Below are positions 44,286-51,757 of a DNA stretch of 57,903 nt, piece after piece; within the stretch, counting starts at the first letter, position 1, and every line of letters begins with the position of its first letter. The stretch spans positions 1 to 57,903 of the forward strand of contig JAAYTK010000083.1 in assembly GCA_012523775.1 (NCBI GenBank). Reading direction: 5' to 3'. Source of the stretch: Clostridiales bacterium (lineage in GTDB: Bacteria > Bacillota > Clostridia > Lachnospirales > Lachnospiraceae). The notes beneath the pieces are model-generated. The model ran no database searches, had not been told where the DNA came from, and saw nothing but the letters and a program-made list of their open reading frames with translations. The position numbers and the translations under genes are program-made.

Positions 44286-45029
44286 ATGAATCAGCAGTTA
44301 TTTCATAAGGTATGTGATGATGTCATTGGACAACAGCCGGGTTTAATGGGTGTGGGTACCTTGGGCGAAAAGACTGTGCACTCCGTCCTAAAAAACTATT
44401 ACGATACCAATGATAATAATCACGAAATTAAGATAGACGGCTTTATTGCAGACATATGTAACGGAAATGAAATAATAGAAATACAGACACGAAGCTTTGA
44501 TCGTTTACGAAAAAAACTGCCCGTATTCCTGGATCGTTATCCTGTAACAATAGTCTATCCGATTCCATATATAAAATGGATTCGTTGGGTAGACCCACAG
44601 ACAGGTGAAATAACTCCACCCAGGAAATCACCGAAAAAGGGGACTCCTTATTCTATCTTTCCTGAGCTTTACAAGATAAAGAATTATCTGTTAATACCAA
44701 ACCTCAGACTAAAGATTGTTATGCTTAATATGGAGGAATATCGATTCTTAGATGGATGGAGCAAGGACAAGAAAAAAGGCTCCTCCCGATGTGATCGTAT
44801 TCCCATAGATTTAATTCAGGAAATACATATAACCTGTCCTGAGGATTATTCCCTTCTTATACCGGAAGCCTTGGGGGACGAATTTACCTCGAAGGATTAT
44901 AAGAAAGCCTCCGGTCTGTCTATGGGCGCTTCAAACATAGCGGTAAACATCCTTAATCATATAGGCTGTATTACAAGAATCGGGAAGAAAGGACGAGCTT
45001 ATCTTTACGCCAGAAAAAAATATAAGTAA
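44286..45029 (+). CDS. Uncharacterised protein, PD-(D/E)XK-like core plus C-terminal winged helix
   Basis: A 247-residue protein that I do not recognise by name. Residues 20-75 have the order of a PD-(D/E)XK nuclease core: G-E28-K in the first helix, D56 in F-I-A-D-I, then E65-I-Q67 in a strand (E-x-Q in place of E-x-K), followed by a basic helix R-S-F-D-R-L-R-K-K-L. A conserved-looking Y-P-I-P and W-V-D-P-Q-T-G follow. Residues about 195-245 look like a winged helix (F-T-S-K-D-Y-K-K-A-S-G, ending R-A-Y-L-Y-A-R-K). It lies between the CAP gene and the S1-domain gene. A nuclease activity is inference. GGGAGG lies six bases before the ATG. Confidence 0.6.
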   Translation: MNQQLFHKVCDDVIGQQPGLMGVGTLGEKTVHSVLKNYYDTNDNNHEIKIDGFIADICNGNEIIEIQTRSFDRLRKKLPVFLDRYPVTIVYPIPYIKWIRWVDPQTGEITPPRKSPKKGTPYSIFPELYKIKNYLLIPNLRLKIVMLNMEEYRFLDGWSKDKKKGSSRCDRIPIDLIQEIHITCPEDYSLLIPEALGDEFTSKDYKKASGLSMGASNIAVNILNHIGCITRIGKKGRAYLYARKKYK

Positions 45030-45034
45030 ATAAT

Positions 45035-45082
45035 AAAGGAGGTATGGGGGTTATGATAATAACCCCTTCTACACAACCATGA
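45035..45082 (+). promoter_or_regulatory. Leader of the S1-domain gene: distant Shine-Dalgarno, hairpin and overlapping mini-ORF
   Basis: AAAGGAGGT lies at 45035-45043, 36 bases before the only possible in-frame start (ATG 45079), since the frame has no ATG, GTG or TTG back to the stop at 45034. Between them is a hairpin with 8-base arms, GGGGTTAT (45047-45054) and ATAACCCC (45059-45066), around GATA. A mini-ORF beginning at ATG 45044 or ATG 45053 ends with a TGA at 45080-45082 that overlaps the S1 ATG. Confidence 0.7.
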
Positions 45083-46032
45083 GTACAGAAAATTCAACAA
45101 CCACAAACGACAACAAAAGCTTAGAGGCCTTACCCTCAATGGATGAATTTAAAGATCAAATCGACAATTCCTTTAAAAAAATCGTCGAGGGTGATATCCT
45201 AAAGGGCACAGTAATCGGTATTGCAGATACCGAGGTTAATTTGGATTTGGGATATTATACTGAGGGTGTAATCAAGCTGGAGGAACTAAGCAACGACCCC
45301 AACTTCTCGATTAAGACAGATGTCATTATGGGTGAAGTTATATCCGCTGTCGTTCTTAGCAAGGATGACGGAGAGGGCCGTATTCTGTTATCAAAGAAGC
45401 AGGCGGACGACGTCCTTTCCTGGGAAAAGCTGTCCGAGGATATGGAATCCAAGACTAAGGTAAAGGTAAGAATAGCTCAAGCCGTAAAGGGTGGTGTTGT
45501 AGCTTATCTATACGGTATCCGGGCTTTCATTCCCGCATCTCAACTGTCCATAGATTATGTTGAGGACCTGGAAACCTGGGTGGGAAAAGAGATAGAAGCA
45601 ATCGTAATAACCGCCTCACAGGAAGAACGTAGACTTATTTTGTCCGGAAAAGAAGTAGAGTTGGAAAATGCCAATAAAAAAAGGGAAAGCAGGATATCAA
45701 AGTTAACCCGTGGGCTGGTAACGACGGGAACTGTTGATAAAATTATGCCATATGGCGCCTTTGTAAATATTGGTGAGGGTCTGTCCGGTCTGCTCCATAT
45801 ATCTCAAATCAGCGAGAAAAGGATCAAGTCTCCGAATGAGATTATTAAGGAAGGGGAAACCGTAACCGTTAAAATCCTTGATATCAAAGACGGTAAAATA
45901 AGCCTAAGCATGAAGGCAGTCGAAGACAAGGATGATATGGTCGTAGATGTTGAAGATACCCCTTCGTCCTATCAATCCGGCGAGGAGGTAACCACCAGTC
46001 TTGCATCATTATTAAAGAACATTAAGCTTTAA
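45079..46032 (+). CDS. rpsA: S1 RNA-binding domain protein (ribosomal protein S1 homologue)
   Basis: A 317-residue protein with three S1 folds: residues about 35-108 (G-D-I-L-K-G-T-V-I), 125-190 (A-F-I-P-A-S-Q-L, the form with the glycine-rich loop) and 208-280 (G-L-V-T-T-G-T-V-D-K-I-M-P-Y-G-A-F-V). The third is the best conserved. The tail is acidic. This matches the short S1 homologues of Firmicutes, which bind mRNA and may or may not join the ribosome. It is not associated with cmk or lytB/ispH, the common neighbours. Its leader has an unusual hairpin and mini-ORF. A terminator follows at 46040. Confidence 0.85.
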   Translation: MSTENSTTTNDNKSLEALPSMDEFKDQIDNSFKKIVEGDILKGTVIGIADTEVNLDLGYYTEGVIKLEELSNDPNFSIKTDVIMGEVISAVVLSKDDGEGRILLSKKQADDVLSWEKLSEDMESKTKVKVRIAQAVKGGVVAYLYGIRAFIPASQLSIDYVEDLETWVGKEIEAIVITASQEERRLILSGKEVELENANKKRESRISKLTRGLVTTGTVDKIMPYGAFVNIGEGLSGLLHISQISEKRIKSPNEIIKEGETVTVKILDIKDGKISLSMKAVEDKDDMVVDVEDTPSSYQSGEEVTTSLASLLKNIKL

Positions 46033-46039
46033 AAAATTA

Positions 46040-46066
46040 GGGGCTGCATCGCAGCCCCTTTGTATT
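46040..46066 (+). terminator. Terminator after the S1-domain gene
   Basis: GGGGCTGC (46040-46047) and GCAGCCCC (46051-46058) form a perfect 8-base stem around a 3-base loop, followed by TTTGTATTT. It can also serve the convergent gene that ends at 46076. Confidence 0.85.
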
Positions 46067-46075
46067 TACATTTTA

Positions 46076-46690
46076 TTATAAGAAAGGTAATAGGTCCAAT
46101 AGGTACAATATTATAAATGCAATTGCTCCCAAGCCAATAAACTGCAGTATAAACAGCAACCATAATAAGGCTCGGTTGCCTTTCACTGTCTTATGTATCT
46201 TAAGATAATTTTCCCGTAAACCGGCCTGTTCTTCCTTAATATGGTATAACAACTGCTTATGCATCTCTGACATTTCCGTGTTCATATTATTTATCATTCG
46301 CTTGTCGAGTTCTTCCAGCTTATAATTAGTCTCGATGAGGGTCGCTGCTAAGCTTTCCATCTGGTCTAATGCTTTTCTTCCCTGATTAAGAGCCTCTTCA
46401 CTTTGCTCCTGAGACCATCCGCTTTCCTTAAGCTTTATCTCCTCCAATTGCAAGAGAATCTCTTCCATCTGATTCATTATCTGAGACAGCTGCATCGATG
46501 TCTGAACGATGGATAGATGGCCTTCAACGGGTTGATTGTCCGCAAGGCTGAGTCTTTGAATAAACTCCTCCATGGACTGTTTATAGCGTTTTAGTACTTC
46601 TTTATACTGAGTCAGTCGAAAATCATTTCTGTCCTTGGTTTGGTCTTGGTCAGTATTCTCCTTGTTTTTTAAAAAAGGAAATAGACTCAT
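46076..46690 (-). CDS. Uncharacterised coiled-coil, tail-anchored protein
   Basis: A 204-residue protein that I do not recognise. Residues 30-165 are strongly helical with heptad-like Leu/Ile/Met spacing and many Glu, Lys and Gln. A single hydrophobic helix at about 178-200 ends the protein, followed by D-L-L-P-F-L, so it is likely tail-anchored with its coiled coil in the cytoplasm. The gene follows the small alarmone synthetase by 21 bases on the same strand and is presumably co-transcribed. No catalytic motif is visible. Confidence 0.6.
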   Translation of the reverse strand: MSLFPFLKNKENTDQDQTKDRNDFRLTQYKEVLKRYKQSMEEFIQRLSLADNQPVEGHLSIVQTSMQLSQIMNQMEEILLQLEEIKLKESGWSQEQSEEALNQGRKALDQMESLAATLIETNYKLEELDKRMINNMNTEMSEMHKQLLYHIKEEQAGLRENYLKIHKTVKGNRALLWLLFILQFIGLGAIAFIILYLLDLLPFL

Positions 46691-46711
46691 TTGTACCCTC
46701 CTCTAACCGAA

Positions 46712-47512
46712 TTATACTCCAAAGCCAAAAAGCATTCGGTTCTTTCCTGGTTTTTTCTTATCCTTACTATCCTTCTTTATGTCCTCGTTATCCTCTTTGT
46801 TCTGCTCCTCATCTACAATTGTTCCGAAGGATTCCACCGCATATGATTTGTATATTCCTTCACTATTAAAATCCTTTGACTGCTGCTCTGAATATTTTTG
46901 AATGTCTTCATTTATTGAAAGCATTTTTTTATCTAAGTATGAAACCAGCTCCGAGCATTCCCTCAGTTCTCTTCTAATATGGTCCGGTGCATTTCCTTCA
47001 AACTTATAATAAATCTTGTGCTCCAGGCTTGCCCAAAAATCCATGGCTATTGTTCTTATCTGTATCTCAACCTTAGTATCTATGGTAATATTAGACAGAC
47101 AAACAGGTATGGCAACAATCATATGATAACTTGTATACCCATTCGGTTTTGGGTTGGCGATATAATCTTTTATTTTTAACACCTTTATGTCCTTTTGTGA
47201 GGATATCAAGTCGGCAATTCGGTAAATATCTGATGTAAAGGAGCAGATGATTCTAATACCTGCAACATCATTAACAAATTTTATAATATTATCAACGGTC
47301 AATTCTTTATTATATTGTCTTAATTTTTTTGCAATGCTTTGCGGAGTCTTAAGTCTGGACTTAATATGCTCTATGGGGTTATATTGATGCGTCAGTTTAA
47401 GCTCATTATTAAGTATTTCCAGTTTTGTGTTTATTTGTTTCAATGCCGCATCATATAGTAATAGAACGTGGCTCCACTCCTCCGCTTTATTATACATTAT
47501 AGGTAGTTCCAT
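46712..47512 (-). CDS. Small alarmone synthetase (RelA/SpoT domain, RelQ/YjbM-like)
   Basis: A 266-residue protein with a (p)ppGpp synthetase domain and no HD hydrolase, TGS or ACT domain. Key parts are I-K-S-R-L-K-T-P-Q-S-I-A-K-K-L, the catalytic-strand region V-N-D-V-A-G-I-R-I-I-C-S-F near residue 90, G-Y-T-S-Y-H and V-E-I-Q-I-R-T-I-A-M-D-F-W-A-S-L-E-H-K. It transfers pyrophosphate from ATP to GTP or GDP. After the domain there is a charged C-terminal tail of about 50 residues, ending K-P-G-K-N-R-M-L-F-G-F-G-V, which is longer than usual. AAAGGTTGTGA is a weak ribosome binding site. Confidence 0.88.
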   Translation of the reverse strand: MELPIMYNKAEEWSHVLLLYDAALKQINTKLEILNNELKLTHQYNPIEHIKSRLKTPQSIAKKLRQYNKELTVDNIIKFVNDVAGIRIICSFTSDIYRIADLISSQKDIKVLKIKDYIANPKPNGYTSYHMIVAIPVCLSNITIDTKVEIQIRTIAMDFWASLEHKIYYKFEGNAPDHIRRELRECSELVSYLDKKMLSINEDIQKYSEQQSKDFNSEGIYKSYAVESFGTIVDEEQNKEDNEDIKKDSKDKKKPGKNRMLFGFGV

Positions 47513-47820
47513 TCAATCACAACCTTTGCTGATGTATAGTCAAACCGCACAAAATTTTCAGTCATAGTCGACCCAATATGTACAGTATAACATATAATTA
47601 TGAACAAAGATTGAAGATTGAAAATTTTAATTAAAAGTTAATAATATCGTTATTATTTTATTTATTTTAAGCACCTACACTGGCAGCTATCACAATATTA
47701 ACAATTGAAATTGTAATTATAGCAATAATGGAATAAATTATACGTTTTATTATCATATTGAGGTTGGTATAGTTAATCCTCTGGCATATTACAATATTTA
47801 AAATAATTTGAAATTTATTA
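47513..47820. other. AT-rich intergenic region, no gene seen
   Basis: About 300 bases between the divergent alarmone synthetase and the ABC exporter leader. It is AT-rich, with no open frame of note and no clear hairpin. The promoter for the alarmone synthetase must lie here, but I cannot point to a convincing one. Confidence 0.6.
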
Positions 47821-47849
47821 TTGACAATAGCAATTCTTACATATATAAT
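47821..47849 (+). promoter_or_regulatory. Near-perfect sigma-A promoter of the ABC exporter leader
   Basis: TTGACA (47821-47826), a 17-base spacer and TATAAT (47844-47849). The transcript would begin near 47857, giving a leader of about 305 bases before the first ABC gene. Such a strong promoter is consistent with control after initiation. Confidence 0.88.
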
Positions 47850-47884
47850 GTTGGCAGACTATTACAGAAAGTGAGGTAAAACAT

Positions 47885-47995
47885 ATGACTTTATTATTAG
47901 CTAGAAATCAAATCGGTACAAAACATTTTAACGCTATAGCTATGTCCTTATGTAGAAATACCTCATGGAACTGTAAGAATCGAATTCGTTCATAA
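47885..47995 (+). CDS. Leader peptide ORF upstream of the ABC exporter
   Basis: A 36-codon ORF, M-T-L-L-L-A-R-N-Q-I-G-T-K-H-F at the start and S-W-N-C-K-N-R-I-R-S at the end. GTGAGG lies eight bases before the ATG. Codons 24-28 (47954-47968) overlap the antiterminator segment, and the terminator follows 68 bases after the stop. The arrangement suggests a regulatory leader peptide like BmrB of Bacillus subtilis, with no sequence relation that I can see. A secreted peptide exported by the transporter is an alternative, but no processing enzymes are encoded. Confidence 0.72.
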   Translation: MTLLLARNQIGTKHFNAIAMSLCRNTSWNCKNRIRS

Positions 47996-48096
47996 GTTAT
48001 CCAATCCAACCCTGCTGCCTTTGGAAAGGATTAACTAAAACAATCCGGATTTTTGCTTGTTTGCCGTGGTATTTCTGCCACGGCTTATTTTATTTT
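47954..48096 (+). promoter_or_regulatory. Attenuator: antiterminator and terminator pair
   Basis: The terminator has arms GCCGTGG (48063-48069) and CCACGGC (48078-48084), an 8-base loop and the tail TTATTTTATTTT. Within the leader ORF, AGAAATACC (47954-47962) is exactly complementary to GGTATTTCT (48068-48076), which includes part of the left arm and the loop. After a 2-base bulge, ATGG (47965-47968) pairs with CCGT (48064-48067, one G-U). The antiterminator would have 13 pairs and exclude the terminator. The remaining 66 bases up to 48162 precede the first ABC gene. Confidence 0.8.
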
Positions 48097-48162
48097 AAGC
48101 TTTAGCCCGGTTTTTGACTACCGAACGTAATGCATCTAGGGAATGCAAGAAATGGAGGAGTA

Positions 48163-49932
48163 ATGAATAAACTGTCTTACTATTTTAAGAAATATTGGTA
48201 TGCGTATGCATTTGCACTTTTTTGTACTGTGGTTTCAGTCATTATGGATATGGTTTCTCCACAGATTACAAAGCGTATTATAGATCAGGTAATAATCGGT
48301 GGCGAGGTGGAATTGCTTACCTCTCTATTATTAATGATTCTGTTCATTGGATTTGGAAGGGCTATATTTGCCTATTTCAAGGAACTGGTTTTTGATACGG
48401 TTAGTTCAAAAATAGCTTCAAAGCTAAGAAAACGATTGTTTACCCATATTCAGGGTCTGTCGATCAGCTTTTTTGATGAGAACAATACCGGAGAGCTTAT
48501 GTCAAGAGTAAAGGATGATGTGGATAGAATCTGGGCTGCTGCCGGATATGTCAGCATGCTTATCTTCGAGGTAATCATCCATACCGGAATTGCATTGTTT
48601 TTTATGTATAGACTAAGTCCCGGCCTGGCAATTATACCGACAATTGTGCTGCCCGTCGTAGCAGGTCTTGCGATTCTGATGGAGAATAAGCTGGGTAAAA
48701 TATATGAGCAAATCAGCGAACAAAACGCCAAGCTAAATACCGTCGCACAGGAGAATCTTTCCGGTGTTCGTACGGTTAAATCCTTTGCAAGAGAAAAATT
48801 TGAGATAAAGAAATTCCTGTCTCATAATAAGCAGTATTATGATTTGAATATGAAGCAGTCCAAGGTATTTATAAAGCTTTATCCTTATTTTCAGCTGATT
48901 ACAAAGCTTCTCCCTATGATAGTAATTTTATTTGGGGGATATAAGGTTATAAATGGCGATATTACTCTTGGAACCTTAGGCGCCTTTACCGAGTACTCTA
49001 TGAACATAGTATGGCCTATGGAAATGCTGGGTTGGCTTTCAAACGATTTGGCCGCAGCGTTTGCTTCCTATAAGAGAATTAAAAAGATATTCGCTCAAAA
49101 ACCTGTAATAATCGAGTCTGACAACCCTGTTATTTTGGATGAGGTTCAGGGCTCGGTAGAATTCGATAAGGTGTCATTGACTATTAATGATAAAAAAATT
49201 CTCTCGGATATTAGCTTTAAGCTGCCGGCAGGTAAAACCATCGGTATAATGGGTGCCACAGGCACAGGAAAAACATCAATCGTTAATATTTTACAACGGT
49301 TTTATGATGTGTCGGAGGGAGAAATTCGGCTGGACGGTGTTAATATTAAGGATTTAACCTTAAAGCAGCTTAGGGGAAGCATATCCCTCGTTATGCAGGA
49401 TGTTTTCCTGTTCTCTGATACAATAAACGAAAACGTTAAATTAGGAAACAGAGACCGAATTATACAGGATGAGGTGATTAAAGCGGCCAAATATTCACAG
49501 GCAAGTGAATTTATCGACAAGATGGATGACCGCTATGAAACAATTATCGGAGAACGTGGAGTCGGACTGTCCGGCGGTCAAAAGCAGAGAATCAGTATTG
49601 CCAGAGCCTTAGCTAAGAAGGCACCCATACTTATACTGGATGATTCTACTTCTGCTCTCGATATGGAAACAGAGCATTTAATACAAAAATCACTGTCTCA
49701 GATTGATTCCACTAAAATAATAATTGCCCACAGAATATCAGCTGTAAGAAATGCCGATGAAATTATTATTCTGGAGGACGGTAAGATCACTGAGCGGGGA
49801 ACACATGAAACTCTCCTTAAGGAGAAAGGATATTACTATCAGACCTACTTAGCACAGTACGGTGAATATTCTTCGAATCACAGCTTATCCCGTACCGGAT
49901 CTGATGACAGGGAGGTGGCCATATGTCAATAA
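48163..49932 (+). CDS. Heterodimeric ABC exporter half with degenerate site (BmrC/YheI-like)
   Basis: A 589-residue half-transporter with six membrane helices (residues 1-310) and an ATPase domain. Walker A is G-A-T-G-T-G-K-T-S, the signature L-S-G-G-Q-K-Q-R, and Walker B I-L-I-L-D-D-S-T, where the catalytic Glu is replaced by Asp. This combination marks the degenerate-site partner of heterodimeric multidrug exporters such as BmrC. ATG 48163 was chosen because GGAGGAG directly precedes it; the frame extends to 48130 but those starts lack a site. Its stop overlaps the next start by 10 bases. It is controlled by the leader attenuator. Confidence 0.9.
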   Translation: MNKLSYYFKKYWYAYAFALFCTVVSVIMDMVSPQITKRIIDQVIIGGEVELLTSLLLMILFIGFGRAIFAYFKELVFDTVSSKIASKLRKRLFTHIQGLSISFFDENNTGELMSRVKDDVDRIWAAAGYVSMLIFEVIIHTGIALFFMYRLSPGLAIIPTIVLPVVAGLAILMENKLGKIYEQISEQNAKLNTVAQENLSGVRTVKSFAREKFEIKKFLSHNKQYYDLNMKQSKVFIKLYPYFQLITKLLPMIVILFGGYKVINGDITLGTLGAFTEYSMNIVWPMEMLGWLSNDLAAAFASYKRIKKIFAQKPVIIESDNPVILDEVQGSVEFDKVSLTINDKKILSDISFKLPAGKTIGIMGATGTGKTSIVNILQRFYDVSEGEIRLDGVNIKDLTLKQLRGSISLVMQDVFLFSDTINENVKLGNRDRIIQDEVIKAAKYSQASEFIDKMDDRYETIIGERGVGLSGGQKQRISIARALAKKAPILILDDSTSALDMETEHLIQKSLSQIDSTKIIIAHRISAVRNADEIIILEDGKITERGTHETLLKEKGYYYQTYLAQYGEYSSNHSLSRTGSDDREVAICQ

Positions 49933-51698
49933 ATGCAATAAGAGATGACGAGCAAATGAGCTCGGTCAATAAAAAAACCACTATGCTTCGCTTGTTCCGT
50001 TATCTATTAAAATATAGGTTAACAATCGTGATCGTTATTCTGATTATGCTGATAACGGTTGCAATCTCGATAATTAATCCTCTGCTAATTGAACGGGCAA
50101 TTGACGTTCATATAGCCAACAAGGATGTAAGAAATTTAATAATGCTAATCGGTTTTGCCTTAGGAATAAATCTGGTATTTATCATATTGGTAAAAACAAG
50201 AATGTTCCTGATGGCAAAAATGTCAAATGATGTATTGCTTAGAATAAGACAGGAGTTATATACCCACATACAGAAACTCAGCTTTAACTTCTTTGACAGC
50301 AGACCGACGGGAAAAATTCTTGCGAGAATCATAGGGGATGTTAATTCCCTGAAGGATGTGCTTTCCGATAGTGTTACGACACTTATACCGGACTTTGTAA
50401 CTATAAGTGCAGTGGTAATCATAATGCTTCTGAAGAATTGGCGCCTGGCACTGGCATCCTTAGTCAGCCTTCCGCTTATGCTTGGTGGTTTATGGTATAT
50501 CGAAACAAGGGCCCATTTAAGATGGCGTATTCATAGGAAAAAAAGCTCGAATCTAAATGCCTTTGTTCATGAGGATCTGTCCGGAATGAGAATTATTCAA
50601 AGCTTTACGGCAGAGGGAGAAACTGAGGAAGATTTTGACCAGCTGCTTGCTGAGCATAGAGGTTCATTTATGAAGGCAGTGGTTATAAACGATGCTTTTT
50701 TCTCCGTAATAGACATCAGCTGGGGACTCGGTACTATCGCTATGTATTATGTGGCAATCAAGCTTATGGGTATAGGGGTGGATAATGTAGGAACCTTAAT
50801 ATCCTTCGGTATATATATTGGTATGTTTTGGCGCCCTATTATGAATTTAAGTAACTTCTATAATAAGCTGATTACTAATATATCAGGTGCAGAGCGAATC
50901 TTTGATATTCTGGACACCAAGCCTGAGATATCGGATGCCTCCCATGTTGAGGAGATGCCCGTTATTAAAGGCGAGGTAACCTTTGATCACGTAACATTTG
51001 CATATGATGGTGATACACAGGTTCTAAACGATGTCAGCTTTACCGTTAAGCCGGGAGAAACCATTGCCTTAGTCGGTCCCACAGGAGCAGGAAAAACAAC
51101 CATCGTTAACCTTATAAGCCGTTTTTATGATGTTCAGCAGGGGAACGTATATATTGATGGCTTGAATGTTAAAGATGTGTCCATCGAGAGCTTAAGAAGA
51201 CAGATGGGAATTATGACTCAGGATAACTTCCTGTTCTCCGGTACGGTAAAGGATAATATAAGATACGGTAAGCTGGATGCTACCGATGAAGAAATTATTG
51301 CGGCAGCTAAGGCCGTCAATGCCCATGATTTTATCATGAAGCTTGAGAACGGCTACGATACGGAGCTAAGGGAAAGAGGCGGCGGGCTCTCTATCGGACA
51401 GCGACAGCTACTGGCCTTTGCCAGAACCATGGTTTCTATGCCAAAAATATTAATACTGGATGAAGCCACATCGAGTATCGATACCCATACCGAGCTGTTG
51501 GTTCAGCGGGGCATTGAGGCGTTGCTTAAGGGTCGTACATCATTTGTAATCGCCCATAGGCTGTCTACAATAAGTAAGGCGGACCGTATATTTGTAATCG
51601 ACCAAGGAAAGATATTGGAGGAAGGCAACTCCGAAGAACTCCTTGCAAAAAAAGGTCTGTATTACGACCTATACATGGCACAGTTTAAGAATATATAG
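49923..51698 (+). CDS. Heterodimeric ABC exporter half with catalytic Glu (BmrD/YheH-like)
   Basis: A 591-residue half-transporter with six membrane helices in the first 330 residues and an ATPase domain. Walker A is G-P-T-G-A-G-K-T-T, the signature L-S-I-G-Q-R-Q-L (altered from LSGGQ) and Walker B I-L-I-L-D-E-A-T with the catalytic Glu. It complements the preceding subunit, giving one consensus and one degenerate ATP site, as in BmrCD. Substrates of such pumps are drugs or lipids; the actual one is unknown. GGAGG lies seven bases before the ATG and the genes overlap by 10 bases, so translation is coupled. A terminator follows at 51723. Confidence 0.92.
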   Translation: MSINAIRDDEQMSSVNKKTTMLRLFRYLLKYRLTIVIVILIMLITVAISIINPLLIERAIDVHIANKDVRNLIMLIGFALGINLVFIILVKTRMFLMAKMSNDVLLRIRQELYTHIQKLSFNFFDSRPTGKILARIIGDVNSLKDVLSDSVTTLIPDFVTISAVVIIMLLKNWRLALASLVSLPLMLGGLWYIETRAHLRWRIHRKKSSNLNAFVHEDLSGMRIIQSFTAEGETEEDFDQLLAEHRGSFMKAVVINDAFFSVIDISWGLGTIAMYYVAIKLMGIGVDNVGTLISFGIYIGMFWRPIMNLSNFYNKLITNISGAERIFDILDTKPEISDASHVEEMPVIKGEVTFDHVTFAYDGDTQVLNDVSFTVKPGETIALVGPTGAGKTTIVNLISRFYDVQQGNVYIDGLNVKDVSIESLRRQMGIMTQDNFLFSGTVKDNIRYGKLDATDEEIIAAAKAVNAHDFIMKLENGYDTELRERGGGLSIGQRQLLAFARTMVSMPKILILDEATSSIDTHTELLVQRGIEALLKGRTSFVIAHRLSTISKADRIFVIDQGKILEEGNSEELLAKKGLYYDLYMAQFKNI

Positions 51699-51722
51699 TT
51701 GTGTCTATGAATTAACTTAAGG

Positions 51723-51757
51723 GACTGTTTCAAAATAACATTTTGAAACAGTCTTTT
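51723..51757. terminator. Bidirectional terminator after the ABC exporter operon
   Basis: Perfect 14-base arms at 51723-51736 and 51740-51753 around the loop AAC, followed by TTTT. The two-component system's last gene ends at 51756, so this hairpin serves both convergent operons. Confidence 0.88.

Noticed and set aside
44286-46032. PD-(D/E)XK-like gene as part of a defence island
   Set aside because: The neighbours are a CAP protein, an S1-domain protein and metabolic genes. There is no methylase, helicase, toxin or phage gene nearby.
47885-47995. The 36-residue peptide as a bacteriocin or lanthipeptide precursor exported by the adjacent ABC pair
   Set aside because: It contains Ser, Thr and two Cys, but there are no modification enzymes, no peptidase domain on the transporters and no leader cleavage motif. 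The exact complementarity of its coding sequence to the terminator favours a regulatory leader.
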